Notes: generated by a model not told the origin, from the letters alone. A stretch of 64,000 nucleotides of DNA from Planctomycetota bacterium (GCA_029260735.1 JAJDCR010000007.1:108147-172146), one strand, 5' to 3'. Positions 52,332-62,138 are shown, numbered from the stretch's first letter. Made by a program: numbers and translations.

Positions 52332-53426
52332 CTAGTCAGGTTCTATTACAAATGAGCCGAGATCATCCTCGTCTCCTTTGTTTCTGTTGTCGTCGTCATC
52401 GGCAGAGATTTCCATACCTCCTGCCATTGAGAGCTCATCCTGAGCACCATCATCAGCAGAGATTTCCATGCCCCCTGATATATCCAATCCATCGTCAGCA
52501 GAGATCTCCATTCCCCCTTGCATTTCTAAATCAGTAGAAACAGGAGAAGGAATATCTGGATTATCTTGCTCTTCTTGATTTTTCATATCTTCTTGGGCAG
52601 CGAGCCTTTGTTCTTCTTCAAACTTTAAGACTTCATCTCCTAGGAATTTTGTCAAGGTGACTTGGTTTCCTTTTCGATTGTACTCAACCTTGTGAACACA
52701 CTTGAGCATCAGCATAATACCTAATCCGCCATAACCGCCTTGCTTGTAGCGATTTCTCGCTTCATCTACAGCATTTCCTTCTTTCTTGCGACGAAGTTCT
52801 GCGCGGTAGTCAAATCCATCTCCTTGGTCGGTTACTCTCATAACCAGTTTATCAGGCTTATGGATATAACGAAACTCAATGACTTTTTCAGTATCGTACT
52901 TATGACCATGTCTCTGTGCGTTGCCAATACCCTCATTGAGAGCAGCATCTAGATTGATTCTCTCCATCTCACTAACTTCAACTAACTCAAACTTTTGGCG
53001 AGTGATTTCGTATATCTGGTTGATGCTTTCATCGTCCGATCCAAATCGGAAGAGAATATCACGAGAGTTAACAAGATCACTAAGATCAAAATCTTCAAAG
53101 GAGTTATTTATGAGGTCAATGGTCTTAGGAGGTGAATCCCAAATTTCAGTGGAGTAGTAGATCTTGGTGTTGCCAACACGGATTACATCGTTATCTTGTA
53201 AAGCTCTCAAGAAAACGCGGTTTGAGTTTACAAACATTCCGTTAGCAGAGTTTAGATCTTCGATCAAAATCTCTGATTCCTCTTGGTAAACACGAGCATG
53301 ATGTCGAGAAACAATACCATCAAGAAGGATGATATCATTCTCTTTCCCGCGCCCAAGAGTCATTGGCTCATTGATGTCTACGACTTCAGTTAAATTTCTT
53401 GTAATTTCTATTTTTAGACTAGGCAT
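52332..53426 (-). CDS. FHA domain fused to an anti-sigma-type HATPase (RsbW-like), with C-terminal repeats
   Basis: This is a 364-residue protein. Residues 18-92 are an FHA domain (LGRGKEND with R26, SRHHARVY, LNSANGMFVN) that binds phosphothreonine. Residues 130-270 are a GHKL ATPase of the RsbW/SpoIIAB class: NEGIGNAQRHGH (N box), VTDQGDGFDY (G1) and YGGLGIMLM (G2). The C-terminus contains three copies of a GGMEISADD motif in an acidic stretch. Kinase of an anti-anti-sigma factor or sigma binding is the usual role for the second domain, but no STAS or sigma gene is adjacent. The FHA part would link it to the Ser/Thr kinases in the window. Confidence 0.87.
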   Translation of the reverse strand: MPSLKIEITRNLTEVVDINEPMTLGRGKENDIILLDGIVSRHHARVYQEESEILIEDLNSANGMFVNSNRVFLRALQDNDVIRVGNTKIYYSTEIWDSPPKTIDLINNSFEDFDLSDLVNSRDILFRFGSDDESINQIYEITRQKFELVEVSEMERINLDAALNEGIGNAQRHGHKYDTEKVIEFRYIHKPDKLVMRVTDQGDGFDYRAELRRKKEGNAVDEARNRYKQGGYGGLGIMLMLKCVHKVEYNRKGNQVTLTKFLGDEVLKFEEEQRLAAQEDMKNQEEQDNPDIPSPVSTDLEMQGGMEISADDGLDISGGMEISADDGAQDELSMAGGMEISADDDDNRNKGDEDDLGSFVIEPD

Positions 53427-53763
53427 ACTGGTACTTAGAATAACCTACAGAAAAGTGTAATGTTTTACTGTTAATTGATATTATTGCATTGAAAAATAAT
53501 GGGCTATTATATCAAAAAAAAATAAGAACACAAATACTTTTAGAGAGTTCCTCTAAAAAAAATTTGTGATCTTAGAAATTCTTTTCTGGCTCCTCATGGC
53601 AAATAGTTGACTTTGGATAAAATTTGCTTTAGTATACGAAACTCAAAAAAAAATGAATTTTTGCGGTAGATTTTCATAGATTTTTAAATATCTATTTCAA
53701 AAATAATCTTATAGTAGGGCGTGTCTTAGGTATTTTTCCCAAGCATCTAAAAGGAGTCTCGAA
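53427..53763. other. Intergenic region upstream of the Bat operon
   Basis: These 337 AT-rich bases hold no gene. AGGGCGTGTCTTA at 53716-53728 matches the first bases of the MITE-like family end, without a partner. AAGGAG at about 53751-53756 is the ribosome binding site for the first Bat gene. The region must hold the divergent promoters of the FHA/ATPase gene and the Bat operon, but no clear -35/-10 pair stood out. Confidence 0.5.
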
Positions 53764-54813
53764 ATGACTTGGCAAAATGAAGAGTTTTTGGTTGCCATTA
53801 TTTTCTTAGCAATTTTTCTGAAGTATTGGCTCAGTCCAAAAAAATCTTTGGCCTTGAAGTTTCCCTCGTTGAAGTTGTTTCAAGGTTTTCCTTCTAGTGG
53901 ACGAGTTTTTGCCTATAAAACTCTCCCTTTACTTAAGTTCTTGGGGCTAGTGCTATTAATTATTGCTTTGGCAAGGCCTCAAAAAGGAAACGAGCATAGT
54001 CAAGTTACTAGCCAAGGGATATCTATTATGATGGTGGTGGATACTTCTGGGAGCATGAAAGCATTAGATTTTTCAGAAGGAGACAGCCGCAAAAACCGAC
54101 TTGAGGTCGTCAAAGAAGTTTTTTCTCAGTTTGTTCAAGGAGACAAGAGATCTATGTTGGGAAGAGCGAATGACCTTATTGGAATTGTCGGTTTTGGAGG
54201 GTACCCAGAATCTAAGTGTCCTTTGACTATTGATCATGAAGCATTGTTGGAAGTATTGGAAGAGCTAAAAACTCCCGAGCCGATCTATCGTCGTGGTCGT
54301 GTTATTAATGAAGAGGATTTTCAAACGGCTATTGGCGATGCTGTAGCAATAGGAGTTGAGCGGCTACAAAAGCAGCCAGGTAAAAGTAAGGTATTGGTAC
54401 TTTTGACAGATGGAGAAAACAATGCTGGAGTGATTGATCCCCTTGTAGCAGCAGAAATCGCCAACAGTTTAGGAGTAAAAATTTATACTATAGGCGTGGG
54501 GTCGACGGGAGAAGTTCCTTATCCTGTAAAAGACCCTCGGACAGGAAAAATTTTTCTCCAAAATGCTTTTTTTGAGATGGACGAAAAACTTTTGCGGAAA
54601 ATAGCTGAGACTACAGGAGGGAAGTATTTCCTGGCAACAGATCGCTCCGGCTTGAGTGCTATTTATCATGAAATTGATCGTTTAGAGCGCTATCCTATAG
54701 AAATTACTTACTTAGAATACCAAGAATTCTATTCTTATTTTCTTATAAGTGGACTGATTTTGTTAATTTTAGAGCAAGTTTTATCTCAAACAATTCTAAG
54801 AAAGGTTCCTTAA
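53764..54813 (+). CDS. batA: BatA-like VWA membrane protein
   Basis: This is a 349-residue protein with N-terminal TM segments (about 8-22 and 57-73), an ALARPQ motif, a VWA domain starting VVDTSGSM (MIDAS DxSxS) with LLTDGENNAG, and a C-terminal TM (about 318-342). This is the usual BatA layout (N-terminal hydrophobic, metal-binding VWA, C-terminal anchor). Bat proteins are linked with aerotolerance and envelope stress, as partners of a MoxR ATPase; no moxR gene lies next to this copy. Its stop is directly followed by the next ATG. Confidence 0.88.
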   Translation: MTWQNEEFLVAIIFLAIFLKYWLSPKKSLALKFPSLKLFQGFPSSGRVFAYKTLPLLKFLGLVLLIIALARPQKGNEHSQVTSQGISIMMVVDTSGSMKALDFSEGDSRKNRLEVVKEVFSQFVQGDKRSMLGRANDLIGIVGFGGYPESKCPLTIDHEALLEVLEELKTPEPIYRRGRVINEEDFQTAIGDAVAIGVERLQKQPGKSKVLVLLTDGENNAGVIDPLVAAEIANSLGVKIYTIGVGSTGEVPYPVKDPRTGKIFLQNAFFEMDEKLLRKIAETTGGKYFLATDRSGLSAIYHEIDRLERYPIEITYLEYQEFYSYFLISGLILLILEQVLSQTILRKVP

Positions 54814-57483
54814 ATGGAAGGTTTTCAGTTTGCTGAAAAGAGTTTCTTGACCCTACTCTACCTAGTTCCTCTTTGGGTACTTTTTATTTATGGCACTTAT
54901 CGACATAAGGACAAAACTCTCGAAAAATTTGCTTCCTCAAAAATATTGCCTAAAATACGCCCGGAAGGACAAAGTCGAGTGCGACGGGGAAAAACTCTTT
55001 TGTTTTCTCTGGCCCTTGTTTTCTCTATCCTTGCTTTAGCTCGACCTCAGTGGGGGGTGTTTTTACAGAAAGTTCCTACTCCTGGTCGAGATTTGGTTAT
55101 ACTTTTGGATCTTTCTAAAAGCATGCTGGCAGAAGATGTTCGACCCAGTCGATTAGAGCGGGCTAAAACAGACATAATAGATCTTCTTCAAGCTGCTGAA
55201 GGTAACCGAGTGGCACTTATTGGCTTTGCTGGTAAGGTGCAAGTGCGTTGCCCTTTAACCTTAGACCACAAATTTTTTTCTTGGGCTTTGAAAGATTCTT
55301 CTCCGGGAGCAGTTGCTCTTGGGGGAACAGCTATTGGAGATGCCATTCGTCGAGGTATTGACCTGTTGGAAGCAGAGGCTCGGAAGAATGCAAAAAGCGA
55401 CTCTGCTAGTGAGAGTTGGATTTCGAATCTTTTTTCCTCGGAAGATAGTTTAAATAGCGATAGTTTGAATCACCGAGCAATTATTCTTATTACCGATGGA
55501 GAGGATCATGAAACAGCTCCCCTTCAAGCGGCAAAGCTTGCCCAAGCTAAGAATATTAAAATATTTACTGTTGGCTTGGGGAATTCAAAAGAAGGGGCGC
55601 GGATTCCTATTACCGATAAAGAAGGGAATATCCAATTCCAACAGAATTCCCAAGGGGAAATTGTTTGGTCAAAACTCAATGGAAAACTTCTCCGAGAAAT
55701 TGCGGAAATCACTGAGGGAGGTTATTTGGAGGTGGCAAATCAAAACGTGAATATGGCAGATATATATCGCAGTAATATTGCTAAAATAGAATCGGAAAAA
55801 CAAGGGAGCATCAATAAGAAAAAACATAAAGAGAGATTCCAAGTCTTTCTTTTTTTTGCTTGTTTTTTCTTTATTTGGGCGAGTTTTTTGAGAGAAGGGG
55901 AAAAGAAGAAACCTTTTCTTGTTATGTGGGTCTTATTTTTTCCTCTCTTGTTTCTGGGAGGGTGCTACTGGGAAATTCCCGAGGGGTATGAGGATGTTAA
56001 AAAAGGGAATGAGCTTTATAAGCAAAAAAAATACCCTGAAGCTCGGGAAAATTATGAAAAAGCAGAGGAAAAAAGCCAGGTGCACGATAGCTTGATTCAT
56101 TACAACAAAGGGAATGCTTTTTACCAAGAAAAAGATTGGGAAAAATCTTTGCTTTCTTACCAAGAGTCGCGGAATAACGCGGATGAGGAAACCGCGGTTA
56201 GTAAAAATGAAATACTTTTTGCTTTGGCTTACAACCAAGGTTGTACTCATTATCAGAAAGCAAAAAATGCTCTGGAAGAGAAAAAGGAAAGTGAAGAAAT
56301 TATCGAGTCTTTTCATTCTAGTTTGCGAGAGTTTCGGAAAGCTTTAGATGTATTTCCTGATGACAGAGAGACTCATTATAACCTAAAGTTGGTCAAGAAG
56401 GCTCTAAGGAATTATCTGGAGGAGCTACGCCGAAAAAAAGAGCAAGAGGAACAACAAAAGCAAGAGAACCCCATTCATTTGTTGGCAGAGATTCGTTGGA
56501 AGCAGAGACAGCTTTTACACCAAGCGCGTCGTGATCAGGGAATTGATAAGAAGATGCTCGGACAACTCTCTTCTGACCAAGCAAAACTAAAAGAAGACAT
56601 TGATAAATTAGAAGAAAAACTTCAGGCCCTATGGGGACAGACCCAAAACTCACCTGCCTCAGGACAACTTTCTTCTGAACAAAAGCAAGGGATGCAGCAA
56701 TTGGCCCAAATGTCTGCCCAAATGATGGAAACGGCAAGAAAATCCGCTCTTGAGGCAAGTGAATTACTGAAAGAGGGGAATGCAAAAGCTATTCTCCAAC
56801 AGGAAGAGGTTTTGCAAAGTCTTGGGCCCATTTGGCAGTTTATTGCTTTTCCGGAGCATATATTGGAAGAAGATATTGCTTTGCAGAAATGGACGATTCA
56901 AAGAAGCGAAGAAATTTTAGAAAAATCTTTGGAACATTCTACTTGGGTTTGGGCCTACCAAAATCAGCAAGAGACAACCGATCAGAGTAGGTTGTTTCAG
57001 CAAAAATCTCAAATGATGCAAAACGCTCTAAGCCAATTAAAATCTCAGGGAAAAGCCCCTCCTGCTATTCCTTCTCTACCAGGCTCTGATCCAGAGAAGG
57101 AAAAGGAGACCAGTAAAATAATGGCAGAAGCGATAAAGGCACAAGAAGAAGCAGAAAAGGCTCTTCAAAGTAAGAGCAAGGCAGGATCTCTCGACTGGGA
57201 AAAAAAAGCCCTGGAACTTTTAGAGAAACTACGCCAGAAAAAAGATCAGGATCAGAAAAAAGACCAGGATCAGAAGAAAGATCAGGATCAGAAGAAAGAC
57301 CAGGATCAGAAAAAAGATCAGGATCAGAAAAAAGACCAGGACCAGAAGAAAGACCAGCAAAAACTCTCTCCTCAAAAAGTAGAGCAACTTTTACAACAAG
57401 CCCGCGAGAGGGAGAGGGAAAAGAAAAAGAGAGAGCTTGAACAGGCAACTATTTTAGGAAGAGAGGTGGAGCGTGATTGGTAA
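54814..57483 (+). CDS. batB: BatB-BatC fusion: VWA domain, TM, TPR and coiled coil
   Basis: This is an 889-residue protein. It has TM segments at about 10-27 and 61-77, ALARPQW, and a VWA at 93-300 with D99-x-S101-x-S103, T172 and TDGED at 227-231. A TM follows at 343-360, then MWVLFFPLLFLGGC (371-384), which looks like a complete lipoprotein signal peptide kept in-frame, so the second half may descend from, or also start as, a separate BatC lipoprotein at 55924. TPR-like repeats cover 388-500. Then comes a long Lys/Gln/Glu coiled coil with a KKDQDQ tandem repeat (808-848). The start is at the previous stop and the end overlaps the next gene by 11 bases. Confidence 0.87.
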   Translation: MEGFQFAEKSFLTLLYLVPLWVLFIYGTYRHKDKTLEKFASSKILPKIRPEGQSRVRRGKTLLFSLALVFSILALARPQWGVFLQKVPTPGRDLVILLDLSKSMLAEDVRPSRLERAKTDIIDLLQAAEGNRVALIGFAGKVQVRCPLTLDHKFFSWALKDSSPGAVALGGTAIGDAIRRGIDLLEAEARKNAKSDSASESWISNLFSSEDSLNSDSLNHRAIILITDGEDHETAPLQAAKLAQAKNIKIFTVGLGNSKEGARIPITDKEGNIQFQQNSQGEIVWSKLNGKLLREIAEITEGGYLEVANQNVNMADIYRSNIAKIESEKQGSINKKKHKERFQVFLFFACFFFIWASFLREGEKKKPFLVMWVLFFPLLFLGGCYWEIPEGYEDVKKGNELYKQKKYPEARENYEKAEEKSQVHDSLIHYNKGNAFYQEKDWEKSLLSYQESRNNADEETAVSKNEILFALAYNQGCTHYQKAKNALEEKKESEEIIESFHSSLREFRKALDVFPDDRETHYNLKLVKKALRNYLEELRRKKEQEEQQKQENPIHLLAEIRWKQRQLLHQARRDQGIDKKMLGQLSSDQAKLKEDIDKLEEKLQALWGQTQNSPASGQLSSEQKQGMQQLAQMSAQMMETARKSALEASELLKEGNAKAILQQEEVLQSLGPIWQFIAFPEHILEEDIALQKWTIQRSEEILEKSLEHSTWVWAYQNQQETTDQSRLFQQKSQMMQNALSQLKSQGKAPPAIPSLPGSDPEKEKETSKIMAEAIKAQEEAEKALQSKSKAGSLDWEKKALELLEKLRQKKDQDQKKDQDQKKDQDQKKDQDQKKDQDQKKDQDQKKDQQKLSPQKVEQLLQQAREREREKKKRELEQATILGREVERDW
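57237..57357 (+). repeat. 18-base tandem repeat coding for KKDQDQ
   Basis: About seven copies of an 18-base unit (AAAGATCAGGATCAGAAA and close variants differing at third positions) encode KDQDQK. It lies in the C-terminal coiled coil of the BatB-BatC fusion. Confidence 0.85.
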
Positions 57484-59392
57484 GTTTTTTCGACAGAGCC
57501 TTTTTTCTGTCTTTCTTTTTTCTTTTTTTTTACTTTTTCTGAGTAGAGGAATTACTCAAGAAGTCAGTGTTGATCTTAAGTTGGGCAAGTCTCGAATTTA
57601 CTATGGGGAATCTGTTGATTTAGAGTTGACTTTGTCCAATGCTGATGATACTGCTGAGGTCAATATTTCTTCTTTAAATAAAGACTTTCAAGTGGATTTT
57701 GTCCGAGGTAAGAATCTTCACCAAGAGTCTATTAGTATCATTAATGGTCGGATGACAAAAGTTGAGTTTCGTGGGCATTCTTTTCTCTATCTTTTAACTC
57801 CTCTTCGAGGTGGAGAATTTGTTGTTGGTCCTATTTCCGTTGATTATAAAGGAAATAGTTACCAAAGTAACCGAAAGAGTTTAGAGGTTGTGGGGGCGGA
57901 AGAAACTGACCAAGTCTTCTTAGAGATTAGCACAGAGAGATCTGACTATACTATCGGGGAGAAGTTTACTGTTTATCTAGATATCTACCTAAAACGCTTG
58001 GCTCCTCCCTTAAGAGATCTTGATCCTTTTTTTGCCAAAGATCCTCCTTCAATATCGATTCCTTGGCTAAAAGAAAATAGTCTTCCGGGTTTGGGAAAAA
58101 AATCTCGTAGTGAGCTTCTTGAGCCCTATTTGACGAATGATAAACCTGGGTTTTATGTTAATAATCTTAAATTCCAAGGTCGGCAGCAATTTTTTAGTTT
58201 TTTTGAAGATCAGAAACCCGATCAGTTTCGTTTTCTAATAGAAGAAGTTCAGCGTAAAAACAAAAAATTTCCTGTGCAAGATTACTTTCGCTATCGTTTT
58301 CCTATTTCCTTTCAAGCAAAAGAAGTAGGAAGTTATACACTTGGTCCTGTGTTGTTTAAGGGACAGGTGGCTACTAAGATTATCAGTGGCCGACAAGTCG
58401 CTAGTCGCGACTTGGTAACTTCGAGCCCGGAATTACTTCTCCAAGTGGTCGAGCCTCCTTCGGTTGGTCGTCCAGCAACTTTCACCGGAGGCATCGGTAA
58501 ATTTTTCTTTCAGAGTAAAATTGTACCAGAAGAAGCTTACGTCGGAGATCCGATGACTCTTACTCTAGAGATTATAGGCGAAGGGCTTATTGAAAATATC
58601 CTTCCTCTGAAACTCGAAGAACAAGAAAAAATAGCGAAAAATTTTAAAGTTTATGATGAAACCGTAAATAGTGAAACAAAGTCTGGTCAAAAAACATTTA
58701 CTTACACTCTGCGTCCTTTGCATGATCAAGTGAAAGAGCTACCTTCTATTTCTTTTTCTTACTACGACGTAGAAAGTCGATCCTATAAAACTCTTTCCAG
58801 TGAAAAAATACCTCTGACAATCAAAGAAGTTAAAACTTTGCAGTCTTCCGATATGGAAGGGAAAAAAGTACTTACCTCAAATATTTCTCAACTAGAGGAG
58901 AAAAAAGGAGGGATTTTTGCTAATCATGAATCTTTGGATGGAATTGAGAGGCAGACGATTCTTTGGGAAGGTTGGGAAAAGGTAATCTTGTGGGCTTTTC
59001 CTGCGAGTTACTTTGCTGTTTTACCATTGGTTTATTATCGTCGTCGTCAGACGAACAATCTTTCTCTTCAAAAAAAGAAAAAAGCTTTTTCGGGAGCTCA
59101 AAAGAAGCTTGCTCAAGTCGATTCTTCCAGTAATGTTTACGGACAACTCAATGCTATTTTGAATCAGTATATTGCTGACAAGTATGACCTATTTGCTTCT
59201 GGGATGGTCGGAGGGGAAATAATTGATTGCCTTGAGGGAGATAATGTGGATGCTTCTCTCGTAAAAGAAATTCAGGATTTTTTATCACAGTGCGAAGCAG
59301 CTCAGTATGCTGCTAGCGTTTCGATAAATGAATCTTCCCCCATAGATGTATTAAAAGGTCTTATAAACAAGCTCGAAAAAGTCATTTGCTAG
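57473..59392 (+). CDS. batD: BatD-like exported protein
   Basis: This is a 639-residue protein from a GTG start (57473) preceded by AGGTGGA. The N-terminal signal peptide (SLFSVFLFSFFLLFLSRGITQ) is followed by Ig-like strands (VSVDLKLGKSRIYYGESVDLEL), repeated beta domains, and FVYVGDPMTL-type BatD motifs (VPEEAYVGDPMTLTLEI). A TM at about 505-525 and a cytosolic tail close it. It overlaps both neighbours, so it belongs to the Bat operon and should face the periplasm. Confidence 0.87.
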   Translation: MIGKFFRQSLFSVFLFSFFLLFLSRGITQEVSVDLKLGKSRIYYGESVDLELTLSNADDTAEVNISSLNKDFQVDFVRGKNLHQESISIINGRMTKVEFRGHSFLYLLTPLRGGEFVVGPISVDYKGNSYQSNRKSLEVVGAEETDQVFLEISTERSDYTIGEKFTVYLDIYLKRLAPPLRDLDPFFAKDPPSISIPWLKENSLPGLGKKSRSELLEPYLTNDKPGFYVNNLKFQGRQQFFSFFEDQKPDQFRFLIEEVQRKNKKFPVQDYFRYRFPISFQAKEVGSYTLGPVLFKGQVATKIISGRQVASRDLVTSSPELLLQVVEPPSVGRPATFTGGIGKFFFQSKIVPEEAYVGDPMTLTLEIIGEGLIENILPLKLEEQEKIAKNFKVYDETVNSETKSGQKTFTYTLRPLHDQVKELPSISFSYYDVESRSYKTLSSEKIPLTIKEVKTLQSSDMEGKKVLTSNISQLEEKKGGIFANHESLDGIERQTILWEGWEKVILWAFPASYFAVLPLVYYRRRQTNNLSLQKKKKAFSGAQKKLAQVDSSSNVYGQLNAILNQYIADKYDLFASGMVGGEIIDCLEGDNVDASLVKEIQDFLSQCEAAQYAASVSINESSPIDVLKGLINKLEKVIC

Positions 59393-59400
59393 GAGATATT

Positions 59401-60207
59401 ATGAGAGCGCAATATTTTTTGGCTCTGCTTTGTTTTTTGCTTATCTCTTACCCTGTTCAAGGAAGTGTTAGCGAAAAGAAAATAGAGCTAAAATGGAAAG
59501 AGGCCAATCAACTTTTCCGAGAAGCCCATACCCCCGAAGACTTTTCTTTGGTCGCTGCTCACTATGAGGCTTTAGTTGCAGATGGCCTTATTAACGGTTA
59601 TCTTTTTTACAATTTAGGAAATGCTTATTTAAAAGCGAATAAACTAGGATTCGCGATTTTGAACTACCGTCGGGCGAAAAACTATTTAGGGAATGATCCC
59701 TACTTAGAAGAAAACCTGATTTATGCCCGTTCTTTGGTCCAAGAAAAAGTTCAATTTTCTCTGTCAGAAGAAGAACAATTGCGAAAATCTTTTTTTTTCT
59801 GGCACTATGCCTGGACTTATCAAAGTAAATTTGCTATTTTTTTTATGACTTATAGCATTTTTTGGATTCTACTTTTTTTCCAACTTTGTCTTCAATTTTT
59901 TCAAAAAAAGCTTCCTTTATGGCCTTTAACTACTCTTTTAGGCATTATCGCATTGATTTTCGGAGGGAGCATTTTTTTCCAAGAGCAAGAGTGGAGAAAT
60001 TTTCCTCCTGCTGTTTTGGTTGACTCGGGTGTTGTTCGAAAAGGTGATTCAGATACTTATGATGCTTTGTACGAAAAACAAGAAATACCTTCGGGAGTAG
60101 AAGTGACGATTATGGAAAAACGCTCCTCCTGGGTAAAAGTAAAATTGCCTGATGGGCTTCATGGGTGGGTAAAAAGAACCTCAGTGGCTCCTGTCATGGT
60201 TGAGTAA
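59401..60207 (+). CDS. batE: BatE-like TPR and SH3b membrane protein
   Basis: The ATG at 59401 with AGGAG just upstream is preferred over a TTG at 59386; this gives 268 residues. A signal peptide (MRAQYFLALLCFLLISYPVQG), a TPR pair (NGYLFYNLGNAYLKANKLGFAILNYRRA), two TM segments (about 145-165 and 175-193), and a C-terminal bacterial SH3 domain (VVRKGDSDTYDALYE ... GLHGWVKRTSV) follow. It matches the usual end gene of a Bat operon. Confidence 0.83.
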   Translation: MRAQYFLALLCFLLISYPVQGSVSEKKIELKWKEANQLFREAHTPEDFSLVAAHYEALVADGLINGYLFYNLGNAYLKANKLGFAILNYRRAKNYLGNDPYLEENLIYARSLVQEKVQFSLSEEEQLRKSFFFWHYAWTYQSKFAIFFMTYSIFWILLFFQLCLQFFQKKLPLWPLTTLLGIIALIFGGSIFFQEQEWRNFPPAVLVDSGVVRKGDSDTYDALYEKQEIPSGVEVTIMEKRSSWVKVKLPDGLHGWVKRTSVAPVMVE

Positions 60208-60212
60208 AAAAT

Positions 60213-62138
60213 ATGAAGAAAAGAGAAACGTCTCCTTTGCCCGCTTTTGATCGGAGGAGACTTAAGGAAACTATTCATTTTTTGACGAGAGAGAAGCAGA
60301 CCTCAGAAGAAAAAGATTTTCCAGAGAGAGTTGTTCAAATGGTCGAAGAGACTCTCGCTACTCGTTCTGAGGATGAGCTGCCAAGTGAAGTGGAGTTGAA
60401 AACTTTTGTTGTTGAGAGTTTGCACGTATTAAATCGCCAAGATGTCGTGGCTCCTTATCTCTCTTATTGTCGAGAACGAGAAAGTGTTTATCAAAAATTA
60501 CAAGCGGCAGTTCCTAAAAATGAAATTTCCGCTTCTTTGAGTAATGCTAAAATCTTAGTTGGACCTACTGCACAGGACGAATATCTTCCCTGGGATAGTA
60601 TACGTATTGCCCAAGCTTTGGAGAAAGAAGGTGCAATACCTGCAGGTATTGCACGAGAAGTGGCTCAGGAAGTGGAAAAAAAAGTTTTAGACTCTGGCTG
60701 CGATACCATTACGACAGCACTTATTCGAGAGCTTGTTAACAGCGAACTGTTTCTCAAAGGCCATCGTTACTATTTGAATAAACAGTCTCTTCTCGGGATT
60801 CCTAAGTTCGACTTTAATAACATTCTTTACTCTCGCCATCAGCAAACAACTATCCAAGGAATTGCCTCTCTAACCGAAGAAATATCCCGAAGCACTCTAC
60901 GCCAATATGCCTTGGAGGAAGTTTATTCGCAGGACGCTATCAAGGCACATCTCTCAGGAGCTATTCACATAGAGGGGCTTGGTTGGCCAGTTAAATTTTT
61001 TATGCTTTCCTTACGCCCTCCTTTTGATTCTGTTTTTGGAAATTTCTCCGAGCCATCCGAGTGGCTAGTGGCTTTTTTGGCCGATTTGCAAAAACTATCC
61101 AGCTTCGTTACTCATTCTGTAGATCTTTATGATGTAGATGGGCCACATAGTTTTTTGGACTCCACGATTATGCGAGCTTTTTTTACAGGGATTTCGCGCA
61201 ACTTCACTACCTCTATTCCCTGTCGTCTCATTTTGCAAAACTCTCCGAACGCTTTTACGGAGTCTATGTATCAGTTTTACCAAGAGGCGGATAAAGTCGG
61301 AAAAAGTAGTTTCTTACCTCACTTAGTGGTTCCCTTTAAAAAATCATCTTTATATAGTAAATCTCTCGGTTACACGAATAATGTTTGTCAAATGGCTTTA
61401 GAGATGCACAATGTGGCCTTTCTTCTAAAGCAAGAGGCTTTTTTTAGCAAAAAGAAAGATCCTTTAGCGAAGTGTGTTATGGATTCCATTGTCATCGATC
61501 TTGTCCAAGCAGCCTGTAAAGCAGGGGCAAAGCAAATAGAGTTGTTTCATAAAGAAATTAAAAATGTATTTGGGGTTGTGGTTAAAGCACACTTAGACAA
61601 AAAGAGATTTTTATTTAATCTATCCCAAGGACCTCTCAAAGAATTTTTTGAGGAGCCCTTTCAATCTCGCTACACCATTGAAGAAGCCTTTTGCTTTTTA
61701 GAAGTATCAGGATTACCAGAAGCTGTGAAGTACCTTTGTGGCCAGGAGATGCACGAAGAAGAAGGGTGGGAAACAGCGATTCAAACTTTGGCTTGTTTAC
61801 AAGATCTTTGCCAAAGTATTGAGGAAAAACATGGAATCCAAATAAAAATGGTAGATTACAATAACCAAGATGCTGCTCAGCGTTTTCAAGAAATTGATAT
61901 GGCTCGCTTCCCCGAGCTAGAGAGTATACTCCCTCCCCAACCCTACACTGCCGGTCCTCACTTCAAAGATGACTCTCCCCTAGAAATCGAAGAGCGTTTA
62001 AAGAGAGAAGGAGAGCTTCATCGCTATGTCTCCTCTTGCGTCAACTTGAAAATGGATAATGATCCGGAAAAGTTGAAGAAACTTTTGAAGTTTGCCATGG
62101 AAGAAACCTCTGCTATTGCTCTTCGCATTGTTGACTAG
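60213..62138 (+). CDS. ATP-cone protein related to anaerobic ribonucleotide reductase (NrdD-like), glycyl-radical site not seen
   Basis: This is a 641-residue protein. Residues 8-95 resemble an ATP-cone (FDRRRLKETIHFLTR ... ELPSEVELKTFVVESLHVL), and about 112-185 a second one (WDSIRIAQALEKEGAIP). From 200 on there is NrdD-like text: IASLTEEISRSTLRQYALEEVYSQDAIKAHLSGAIHIEGLGW, matching the 'A..H..G.IHIHDL' region. But the C-terminus (ALRIVD) has no RVxGYL-type glycyl-radical loop and no zinc-binding CxxC pairs, so it is unlikely to reduce nucleotides by itself. It may be a regulator or a relic. It directly follows the Bat operon (5-base gap). Confidence 0.66.
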   Translation: MKKRETSPLPAFDRRRLKETIHFLTREKQTSEEKDFPERVVQMVEETLATRSEDELPSEVELKTFVVESLHVLNRQDVVAPYLSYCRERESVYQKLQAAVPKNEISASLSNAKILVGPTAQDEYLPWDSIRIAQALEKEGAIPAGIAREVAQEVEKKVLDSGCDTITTALIRELVNSELFLKGHRYYLNKQSLLGIPKFDFNNILYSRHQQTTIQGIASLTEEISRSTLRQYALEEVYSQDAIKAHLSGAIHIEGLGWPVKFFMLSLRPPFDSVFGNFSEPSEWLVAFLADLQKLSSFVTHSVDLYDVDGPHSFLDSTIMRAFFTGISRNFTTSIPCRLILQNSPNAFTESMYQFYQEADKVGKSSFLPHLVVPFKKSSLYSKSLGYTNNVCQMALEMHNVAFLLKQEAFFSKKKDPLAKCVMDSIVIDLVQAACKAGAKQIELFHKEIKNVFGVVVKAHLDKKRFLFNLSQGPLKEFFEEPFQSRYTIEEAFCFLEVSGLPEAVKYLCGQEMHEEEGWETAIQTLACLQDLCQSIEEKHGIQIKMVDYNNQDAAQRFQEIDMARFPELESILPPQPYTAGPHFKDDSPLEIEERLKREGELHRYVSSCVNLKMDNDPEKLKKLLKFAMEETSAIALRIVD

